NCBI RefSeq assembly: GCF_029227915.1
Contig: NC_079877.1
Span: 1,116,001 to 1,180,000 of the forward strand
From: Hydractinia symbiolongicarpus
Taxonomy: Eukaryota > Cnidaria > Hydrozoa > Anthoathecata > Hydractiniidae
Direction of reading: 5' to 3'
Length of the DNA stretch: 64,000 nucleotides
Made by a program: the position numbers and the translations under genes
Notes under the pieces: generated by a model
What the model was told of the DNA's origin: nothing
Databases searched by the model: none
What the model saw: only the letters and a program-made list of their open reading frames with translations
Shown here: piece after piece, positions 35,021-41,900 of the stretch
Layout: every line of letters starts with the position of its first letter
Numbering within the stretch: position 1 is the stretch's first letter

Positions 35021-35506
35021 ATGGCAGAGAGTTCTAGTACCAGAGAAGAAGTGTTTAAAACGGATATATCCAATTCCCAACTTGAGGAGCTGGTGAAATT
35101 ACGAGGTAAGTTCCAAGACAGGACACACGAACACGGAGGATCTCTGATCATATGGTCGATTCTGGAGGGATTATCCGGAACCGCAGAAATTACCGGCTCG
35201 ATAGCGACCGCGGTGACCATTATTAGAAATTTGGGCGGTACCCATGGAAATTACATGTGGAATTCGGGTATGTGTCTATTGGGCTCGGCTTCCTATGCGG
35301 TTACCGCCCAATATGTTAGGACATATTGGGTGAAACTTATCAAATTAAGAGCCGCATATCGCGTTGTACAAAATGCCATCGATGTTTTCGATAAAACGCT
35401 ACTCTGGCACACTCGGATCTGTAGAGCCGATTTTGAGAATTTGTGTGATACGTATCATAGAACTCTCAAGGATCTGGATAAACTGGATATAGGTTATTTA
35501 GAGTAA
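35021..35506 (+). CDS. Membrane protein, first of two tandem paralogues, 161 aa
   Basis: An N-terminal polar helix contains NSQLEELVKLRGKF (18-31), matched by NSQLGELRKLRDKF in the next gene. Hydrophobic stretches at about 42-70 and 82-98 are likely membrane segments, and the C-terminal helix contains AIDVF (119-123) as its relative contains AIAVF. The two proteins share order and spacing, so they are diverged tandem duplicates. This copy has shorter, less regular hydrophobic segments. Function not recognised; I recall the second paralogue's family from cnidarian Polintons. Only 24 bp separate it from the next gene, so the two are likely co-expressed. Confidence 0.75.
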   Translation: MAESSSTREEVFKTDISNSQLEELVKLRGKFQDRTHEHGGSLIIWSILEGLSGTAEITGSIATAVTIIRNLGGTHGNYMWNSGMCLLGSASYAVTAQYVRTYWVKLIKLRAAYRVVQNAIDVFDKTLLWHTRICRADFENLCDTYHRTLKDLDKLDIGYLE

Positions 35507-35530
35507 AGTTTTTTTCTTTGTAGTAACCAA

Positions 35531-36118
35531 ATGGCAGAGATTTATCCGAAGCTACCCACGGCTCCCGAGTATTCGAGCGAGCAGGACAAGTTTAATACTA
35601 ATACTGTGAACTCTCAACTTGGGGAGCTTAGAAAATTACGGGATAAGTTCAATACAAAATATGAGAAATATAACAAGACGCTACACAGACTGGTGCTTTT
35701 AAATGCCAGCGCCACGGCCCTAACCGTCGCTTCGGGCATAGGTTCGGTGGTAACCGGTGCTACGCTCATCGGAATCCCCGCTTCCGTCGGATTGGGAGCC
35801 GTAGCACTGTCGGGAACCATTTTCACGGGCTCCGTCATGGCTCTGATTAAAAGATATCGGAGCAAACTTGACAAGGTCATGAAATTATATGATGTTGCGA
35901 CGTCCGCCATCGCCGTGTTTGAAAACTCCGTCTCGCGGGCTCTGAATAATGACGACATTAGTCACATTGAATTTCAAACCCTGAGCGGTATATACTACGA
36001 AGCTCTGGACAAGATGACGAAAACCGACAGAAAGATGGAGAGCGAAACTCGCAACCAGTTTGAAAAAAGTCTAATGGACCAGGTTCAAAGCCTCAGAAGG
36101 ACCGTAAATCAAGGTTAG
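35531..36118 (+). CDS. Membrane protein, second of two tandem paralogues, 195 aa
   Basis: An N-terminal charged helix (about 27-52, NSQLGELRKLRDKF) leads to a long Ala/Gly/Val/Ser-rich hydrophobic region at 55-106 that can span the membrane twice, with the turn near GIPASVG (81-87). A charged C-terminal helical region contains AIAVFENSVSRALNN. The Gly/Ala-rich hydrophobic hairpin flanked by amphipathic helices resembles, in shape only, pore-forming or membrane-deforming helical proteins; no function is known to me. It is convergent with the integrase gene, with 193 bp between the stop codons. Confidence 0.78.
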   Translation: MAEIYPKLPTAPEYSSEQDKFNTNTVNSQLGELRKLRDKFNTKYEKYNKTLHRLVLLNASATALTVASGIGSVVTGATLIGIPASVGLGAVALSGTIFTGSVMALIKRYRSKLDKVMKLYDVATSAIAVFENSVSRALNNDDISHIEFQTLSGIYYEALDKMTKTDRKMESETRNQFEKSLMDQVQSLRRTVNQG

Positions 36119-36311
36119 TGATGTGCGCATGTACACCGCTCGCATATTTCGTGTGGTACGATAAAAATTAATATTAAGGCGGTTTGTGACATTATGCGGC
36201 GCGATCGTCCCCCCAAGACTGAGCCATAGCGGCCCTATCTGCCGACCGACCCACGCGATCCTCGGCACAATCATCTTTACCAGAAACAGGTAAAGATATC
36301 GTCCCCCTTTT
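36119..36311. other. Convergent intergenic region (193 bp)
   Basis: Non-coding gap between the stops of the 195-aa gene and the integrase. It contains TGTGGTACGATAAAAATTAA and several GATC/CGATC-rich stretches, then the hairpin at 36273-36297. No ORF of note. Confidence 0.5.
36273..36297 (-). terminator. Perfect 3'-end hairpin of the integrase gene
   Basis: A 9-bp perfect stem (ATCTTTACC / GGTAAAGAT) with loop AGAAACA lies 14 bp beyond the integrase stop codon on the minus strand. It has the related core TTTACC/GGTAAA rather than GTTAC/GTAAC. Confidence 0.6.
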
Positions 36312-37295
36312 TCACCAACCTTGCACATAATCAGGAGGTAATTCTGTATCTTCAGGTATTAACATCAATTCCTCTTTTACAAAAGCCCGTCCGGGTCCGT
36401 CTTGAACATAGTACATTACACGGTTACCAGGTTGCGCTATTACCTCACGCAATCTATATGTGTTTTTCGACCATATTCTATCGGTTGCCCGTCTCCGCCC
36501 ATCATCATGCTCTTCACCAGGTTGTAGTAGATATCTATACAGGCCATCTTTAGGTAATTCTACTTCAGGTGGATAGCTCTCTTGATTAACCAAAGGCACC
36601 TCTTTCATTATAATAGCATCTTTTGGCTTCATATCAATCATCTGCGTCTTTGTATCGTTTAGCCTATCAATCAGTTTATACAGATGCTTAACCCATGTAG
36701 ATGATACCTTTTCCGAATCATTCAGTTCCTGAGCATCTTGTATTTTGAATAAATTTTCCGCAAGTATCTTGTTCAACGCCTCAACAAAAGCTGTGTGCGT
36801 ATGCTTATATTTTGTAGTCGCCCTTTTAATTTCAACCTTATGCTTCTCCAACAGCTTTGTCACATCTGCTTTGAATTCTGAACCGTTATCACATTGGAAA
36901 GTTTTCGGATAAGTTAATGGTCCTGCCTTGTAGATGTCTTCAATCATAGCGGCATCCTCTTTGGCTTTCTTAGTCCTCAAAGGTCGGGCTACCTTGTATC
37001 TGGAAGCAGCATCGATTCCCGACAAAATGTACTTATATTTATTACCATACAGTATGTCACCGGGCATGTACAATAAATCGAATTGATGTAAATCATTAGG
37101 GGTGGTAACTTCATAATGTGGTCTTTCAACATGTTTTGGGGCGGGTAAATGTACTTGCCAAAATGCTTGTTTTGATAGCCACTTCTTAATCTCCTTTGGC
37201 CCGAAGCCGAATCCTCTTAAGCTCTGAACAGCCTTTTGTCCTTTCCATAAATTTTGAGGTTGATAGTAAGTCTCTTGAAGTTTAGAGTTTGACAT
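36312..37295 (-). CDS. Retroviral-type DDE integrase (rve core), 327 aa
   Basis: The enzyme that inserts the element into host DNA. The N-terminal YYQPQNLWKGQKAV region (10-23) and the following helical segment with KKWLSKQAFWQVHLPAP (37-53) are typical of Polinton integrases. The RNase H-like core runs about 65-185 with the catalytic triad D73 (HQFDLL), D136 (FQCDNGSEF) and E172 (FVEALN). D136 and E172 are separated by exactly 35 residues, the classical D-x35-E spacing. The C-terminal part (about 270-320) is basic and beta-rich, compatible with an SH3-like or chromodomain-like DNA/chromatin-binding domain, but I cannot identify it firmly. The frame is intact with all three acidic residues present, so it could be active. 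It is transcribed away from the SAP-domain genes. Confidence 0.95.
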   Translation of the reverse strand: MSNSKLQETYYQPQNLWKGQKAVQSLRGFGFGPKEIKKWLSKQAFWQVHLPAPKHVERPHYEVTTPNDLHQFDLLYMPGDILYGNKYKYILSGIDAASRYKVARPLRTKKAKEDAAMIEDIYKAGPLTYPKTFQCDNGSEFKADVTKLLEKHKVEIKRATTKYKHTHTAFVEALNKILAENLFKIQDAQELNDSEKVSSTWVKHLYKLIDRLNDTKTQMIDMKPKDAIIMKEVPLVNQESYPPEVELPKDGLYRYLLQPGEEHDDGRRRATDRIWSKNTYRLREVIAQPGNRVMYYVQDGPGRAFVKEELMLIPEDTELPPDYVQGW

Positions 37296-37391
37296 GTTTT
37301 ATTTATGCACACCTTTATTTATCTCCTTTTTGTTATGATGTGTTACGATAAAAGTGCTTAAAGTTTTTATATTTATTATATATATATTAAG
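37296..37391. promoter_or_regulatory. Divergent promoter region, integrase / SAP protein
   Basis: A 96-bp AT-rich gap between the integrase and 98-aa gene starts. On the plus side TTACGATAAAAGTGCTTAAAG (37343-37363, here an approximate match) resembles the leader repeat of the RING and polymerase genes, which has TTTACGAT, then AAAAATGGCTTAAAG. Several TATATA runs follow directly before the ATG at 37392. Confidence 0.45.
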
Positions 37392-37688
37392 ATGTCAGAC
37401 ATGAATACCGATACCGATCTACATTGCGATTCCACCGTACCCGAATACAAATTGATGAAACTGAGAGAGTTGCGAGAGGTTGCCAAATCCCGCGGAATTA
37501 AGTATATCGTGGGTATGAGAAAGGCTAAACTGGTTGAGGTGATTGAGAAGAATGATCTCGACCCATCCTACACCATCGATCTGGATACCAAGAAGGAATG
37601 GTATGGATACTGTTCAAGGTGGAGGTCGAAAAACAGGGAGGCATATCTAAAAGCTCAAAAACGTTATAACGACAAAAGATCCAAGTGA
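37392..37688 (+). CDS. SAP-domain small protein, 98 aa
   Basis: Residues 20-53 (KLMKLRELREVAKSRGIKYIVGMRKAKLVEVIEKND) match a SAP fold: helix with L..LR..AK..GI, a turn, then KAKLVEVI helix. SAP domains usually bind AT-rich DNA. The C-terminal half is basic and aromatic (WYGYCSRWRSKNREAYLKAQKRYNDKRSK), also suited to nucleic acid. It is the first of three consecutive rightward genes with the same kind of N-terminal SAP-like motif. A hairpin with T run follows the stop by 14 bp. A DNA-binding role in replication or packaging is inference. Confidence 0.8.
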   Translation: MSDMNTDTDLHCDSTVPEYKLMKLRELREVAKSRGIKYIVGMRKAKLVEVIEKNDLDPSYTIDLDTKKEWYGYCSRWRSKNREAYLKAQKRYNDKRSK

Positions 37689-37702
37689 TTGAACAACCCT
37701 TT

Positions 37703-37726
37703 TTTGTTACTCAGACGAGTAACAAA
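37703..37726 (+). terminator. Perfect 3'-end hairpin after the 98-aa SAP gene
   Basis: A 10-bp perfect stem (TTTGTTACTC / GAGTAACAAA) with loop AGAC, preceded by a run of T, 14 bp after the stop codon. It is nearly identical to the hairpin at 38721-38744. Confidence 0.7.
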
Positions 37727-38100
37727 TGTTGGTGGGTGGGTACCCATGGTGGAGCGGTCACGACCCTCTAGGTGCTGGTGGGTGGGTACCCATGGTGTAC
37801 CGGTCACGACCCTCTTGGTGCTGGTGGGTGGGTACCCATGGTGGAGCGATGTTGGTATCATAAAACGTGTTTTACCGCCATGGGGTCGGGTGGTTGTCTT
37901 GCGAACGAAGCCCCTCACGATCCTCGCGACCTCGGAGGTCCTGATTTTTTTCCCTGGGGGGGTACCCACCCACATTTACACTCCGGGAAACGATCCATGG
38001 TGGAGCGATGTCGGTATCATAAACCGTGTTTTACCACCATGGAGCAGCGCAACCCCGGGTGGTTGTCTTGCGAACGAAGCCCCTCACGATCCTCCACCCC
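37727..38100. repeat. Intergenic repeat cluster upstream of the RING gene
   Basis: Non-coding region built from short repeats. GGTGGGTGGGTACCCATGG starts at 37731, 37777 and 37823 (46-bp period) with an inverted partial copy GGTACCCACCCAC at 37971. A second module (GAGCGATGTTGGTATCATAA ... GTGTTTTACC, then GGTTGTCTTGCGAACGAAGC and CCTCACGATCCTC) occurs twice, beginning near 37842 and 38003. In the second copy the arms CCATGGTGG and CCACCATGG can pair to form a cruciform. Open frames across it are repeat by-products. Its form recalls viral intergenic repeats, but function is unknown. Confidence 0.7.
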
Positions 38101-38157
38101 GGTTTACGATTTATAAAAATGGCTTAAAGATTACAAAATCGTATATCATAGCCAAGC
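38101..38157 (+). promoter_or_regulatory. Leader repeat of the RING gene, shared with PolB
   Basis: This 57-bp leader is almost identical to 38879-38933 before the polymerase. It contains TTTACGATTTATAAAAATGG, CTTAAAGATTAC and the box AAATCGTATATCATA (38136-38150), which ends 7 bp before the ATG. TACGATTT and AAATCGTA within it can pair. The sharing implies a common promoter or post-transcriptional signal. Confidence 0.65.
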
Positions 38158-38697
38158 ATGTCTTCAGGAATCGTTCTCGATTTGATACACAGTAGAGAAT
38201 ATATTGATGACTTTGATCTTTTCACGGTCCCTGATTTAAGAGCCCGAGCGAGGTACCTTGGCCTACGTGGATACTCGCGGCTCAGAAGGGCTGAGCTTAT
38301 CGAATTACTGTTATCAACAGTACCCGCAAGATATCCCGATATGACTTTGCCGCTCGTCCTAGGGATGCTGGATCTCGAAGTGACCGAATTTTCGGGACCC
38401 GTGATGAGACCAAATGTATCAGTGCCAAGACCGGTACCAGCACCGATTAGACCAGCACCGATTAGACCGGTACCAGCACGGGTTGAGGTTGATGATGAGG
38501 ACGACGCAGACGATGACATTGATGAAGATGATAGATGTATCATTTGTCTTTCTAAACGAAAGACCGCCACCATTGTTCATGGTAGAACAGGGCATTTTTG
38601 CTGCTGTTTATCGTGCGCAAATAAATTGGAGAAGAGGGGGGATAAATGCCCTATATGTCGCGCATCAATAGATCTTGTCATTAGACAATATATTTGA
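38158..38697 (+). CDS. SAP-like + MDM2-type RING finger protein (putative E3 ubiquitin ligase), 179 aa
   Basis: Residues 18-53 form a SAP-like helix pair (DLRARARYLGLRGYSRLRRAELIELL), the same motif that starts the polymerase. Residues 88-108 are Pro/Arg-rich repeats (VPRPVPAPIRPAPIRPVPA) and 111-125 are strongly acidic. The C-terminus is a RING: C127, C130, H141, H146, C150, C153, C164, C167, ending 12 residues later at the stop. The order C2-H2-C4 and every spacing (3, 11, 5, 4, 3, 11, 3) equal those of the MDM2 RING, including the VHG.TGH core and a short aromatic/hydrophobic C-terminal tail. RINGs of this class recruit ubiquitin-charged E2 and dimerise through the tail. The target is unknown; the SAP part could bring it to DNA or chromatin. 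A hairpin follows the stop. Confidence 0.88.
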   Translation: MSSGIVLDLIHSREYIDDFDLFTVPDLRARARYLGLRGYSRLRRAELIELLLSTVPARYPDMTLPLVLGMLDLEVTEFSGPVMRPNVSVPRPVPAPIRPAPIRPVPARVEVDDEDDADDDIDEDDRCIICLSKRKTATIVHGRTGHFCCCLSCANKLEKRGDKCPICRASIDLVIRQYI

Positions 38698-38720
38698 GGG
38701 GTCGGATTGTTAGGGCATTT

Positions 38721-38744
38721 TTTGTTACTCGGACGGGTAACAAA
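38721..38744 (+). terminator. 3'-end hairpin after the RING gene
   Basis: A 10-bp stem (TTTGTTACTC / GGGTAACAAA, one G-T wobble) with loop GGAC, 23 bp after the stop. It matches the 37703 hairpin except for loop and one arm base, and shares upstream GGGCATTTTTTGTTAC with the ATPase hairpin. Confidence 0.65.
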
Positions 38745-38972
38745 TGTGATTCATGGCCCTCAAGGTGCTGGTGGGTGGGTACCCATGGTGTATCGATGTA
38801 TGTATCACAAAGCGTGTTTTACTACAATTTAACATGGTGGTTGCCCCACAAACTAGGACACTCACGACCCTCCAACACGGTTTACGATTTATAAAAATGG
38901 CTTAAAGATTACAAAATCGTATATCATAGCCAAACATCTTAAGGGTTCATAAATCGTATATCATAACCAAGC
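38745..38972 (+). promoter_or_regulatory. Polymerase upstream region with duplicated leader boxes
   Basis: It repeats, in shorter form, the region before the RING gene: one GGTGGGTGGGTACCCATGG (38770), one degenerate GTATCACAAAGCGTGTTTTAC module, then ACTCACGACCCTCC and the leader repeat (38879-38933). A third copy of the box AAATCGTATATCATA lies at 38951-38965, again exactly 7 bp before the ATG; the second copy (38914-38928) is followed by CATC where the others have CATG. Confidence 0.65.
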
Positions 38973-41900
38973 ATGACTTCGAGAAATACAGTTGTTGAAT
39001 TAACAGCTCTCGCTAGAGAACGCGGCCTACGTGGCTACTCAAGGCTCAGAAAGGCCGATCTGATCGAATTATTGACACCCACTAGACCCATACCGGTGCC
39101 AAGACCCACCAGACCCATACCGGTGCCAAGACCCACCAGACCCGTACCCGTACCGAGACCCACCAGACCCATACCGGTGCCAAGACCCACCAGACCCGTA
39201 CCCGTGCCGAGACCCACCAGACCCGTACCCGTGCCGAGACCCACCAGACCCGTACCCGTGCCGAGACCGGGCACTAGCCAACAAGACATGGATTTGAAAA
39301 GCAAGTTGATCGAATGGAGAGACTGGTTAATAAATCATGTACCTGGGGCTATTAAGGAGAAAGCGAGCAAAGCTTTCAAAACCATGAAGGATAAGATCAT
39401 GGGTTTGTATAAAAAGGGCAGTGGAGAGGAAGAGGAGGAGGAAGAGGTGGAGGAGGAGGAGGAGGAGGAGGAGGAGAAAAACCCCTATACCCCCATTGAA
39501 GAAGCTTTTGTAGGTTCATACAAACGTTTCAAAATAAACTCGGATGGTGGGAAGAATGTCAGAGTCTTTCTCGAAAAGGTCGAGCACGTCGTAAATAGGT
39601 TGATGAGTGACGTGCTCAGGCAGAAGAAGTCGCTGAAGACTCAGGCGACCTTGTGGGTGAAGTGGGTAAGGGAGGACACCAGCTCAACCGATGCCCCGTG
39701 CGTACATGTCGATAAAGCTTTCAATAGCTATATGGAGATACTGCACGCCCACGATGACATTTCTGATGTTTTCGATCGGATGTGTAATAAGATAATCGAG
39801 CAGATTGAAAACCCTGCTCTACCAGCCAGTGGGTTCACAATCGATAAAATCCTACATATGCATGTGGACTTTCATAAGCTAAAATTAACCAGAGGTAGTT
39901 CTTACTTGCCGCTACCCAAGAATTTCAGTGGAAAGCGATCTGTGATTAACCCTCATAACGAGGATGATGATAAATGTTTCAGATGGGCTATTATCGCTGC
40001 TCTCAATCATGATAAGATCGATAATCACCCTGAACAAATCTCAATCCTTAAGAAGCATGATAAGTATAATTGGGATGGTCTAACTTTCCCAATGGCGCTA
40101 AACAAGATAGATTTGTTTGAGAGAAGGAACCCCGATGTCGCTGTGCATGTTTTGACAAAGGATGAGGGAGAAGGTATCTACATGTGTCGCAAGTCGAAGC
40201 ATCTTGACTGTAAGGAGACGGTTGTTTTGTTTTTGCTGTGTGAGGGTGATAAGAAGCACTACATTGCTGTTAAGAACTTGAGCGGTGTACTGAGCAAGGT
40301 TAACTCGAAGGATGGACATAGAGAGCATTATTGCTTGAATTGTCTCTCTGGTTTTCCAAGCGAACGGAAAAGGGATGAGCACTTTGAGTATTGCAAGAAT
40401 AACGATGCCGCTAAGATTCAACTCCCTAAGGAGGGTAGCACCCTAACCTTCACCGATGGTAAGTTTCAGCTCAAAGCCCCATTCATCATGTATGCCGATT
40501 TCGAAGCTTTTACAAAAGAGTTGCCAGAAGATGAGAGAAAATGCGGATCATCCACCGAGAAAGTTGGTAAACATGTTCCCACCGGATTCTGTTGTTATAG
40601 TAAATATGCTCATGGTGAAGTGCCGGACCCTCTGAATCTTTACCGCGGTGAGGACTGTGTTCCGCGCTTTGTAGATCATGTAGTTTCTGAGGCGAAAAGG
40701 TTATATAACATGTTTCCTCAGAAAGCAATGGATCCACTGACGGATGAAGAGCGTGACGGTTTCAATAGAGCCAGGGTGTGCCACATTTGCATGGAAGAAT
40801 TTGATGACAAGGATGACATCAAGGTTAGGGATCACTGCCATTTCACCGGTAAGTTTCGTGGGGCTGCCCATCAGAAATGTAATCTGCGTTACAAGGTTCC
40901 TAATTATATTCCGGTTGTCTTCCACAATCTGAGTGGCTACGATGCGCATTTATTCATTAAGGAGCTTGCTAGGAAGTACGGAGAAGATGGTATGGGTGTA
41001 ATCGCGGAGAATAAGGAGAAATATATCTCTTTCTCTACGGATGTTAAGGTTGGTGAATACACTAACAAAAATGGGGAGACTAAGGACAGAAAGATACAAC
41101 TGAGATTCATAGACTCATTTAGATTTATGTCAAGCGGCCTAAGCTCCCTGGCTGACAACCTATCAGATGATCAATGCAAAAACCTTCGAAAATTCTTCAA
41201 TGGTGACGAATTCAACATAATGAGAAGGAAGGGTGTATACCCATATGAGTATGTTAACTCATTCGATAGGTTTAATGAAACTGAGCTCCCGTCAAAGGAT
41301 GATTTCTACAGCAAGCTGAACATGAATGGTATCAGCGATGCCGATTATGCGCATGCCCAGAAGGTGTGGAAGGACATGAAAGTTGAAAATATCGGCGTTT
41401 ATCATGATATCTATCTCAAGACGGATGTTCTGCTTCTGAGTGATGTGTTTGAGACATTCAGAGAAACATGCTTGAGAAACTACGATCTAGACCCGGCTCA
41501 CTTTTACACTGCTCCGGGATTAGCCTGGAGGGCGTGTTTGAAAAAGACCAAGGTTAGTCTAGATTTATTGTCGGATATGGAGATGGTCATGTTCATTGAG
41601 AGTGGTATTAGGGGTGGATTGTGTCAGGCTGTCCACCGCTACGCCAAGGCCAACAATAAGTATATGGGGGACGAGTACAACACATCGGATGGGAATTGCA
41701 TGGATTTATTTGAGCAGCAGGAAATGGCTAAAACCGTGCTTTTTGTACAAAGAAAATTGATTGAATTGAGGTACTGGTTGATGAAACATGTACCTAGGGT
41801 CATCAAGGTGAAAACTAGTAAAGCTTACAGAACCGTGAAGGATAAGATCATGGGTTTTTATGAAAAGGTATGTTGGGGACCGTCTGTACTGAAAGAGGAA

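Noticed and set aside
37689-38195. ORFs across the intergenic repeats before the RING gene (+ strand 168 and 114 codons, - strand 103 codons)
   Set aside because: They arise from repeated GGTGGGTGGGTACCC units in three frames, and the 168-codon frame overlaps the RING start; no recognisable protein features.
39035-39304. Antisense Gly-rich ORFs opposite the polymerase Pro repeat
   Set aside because: They are shadows of the 27-bp coding minisatellite.
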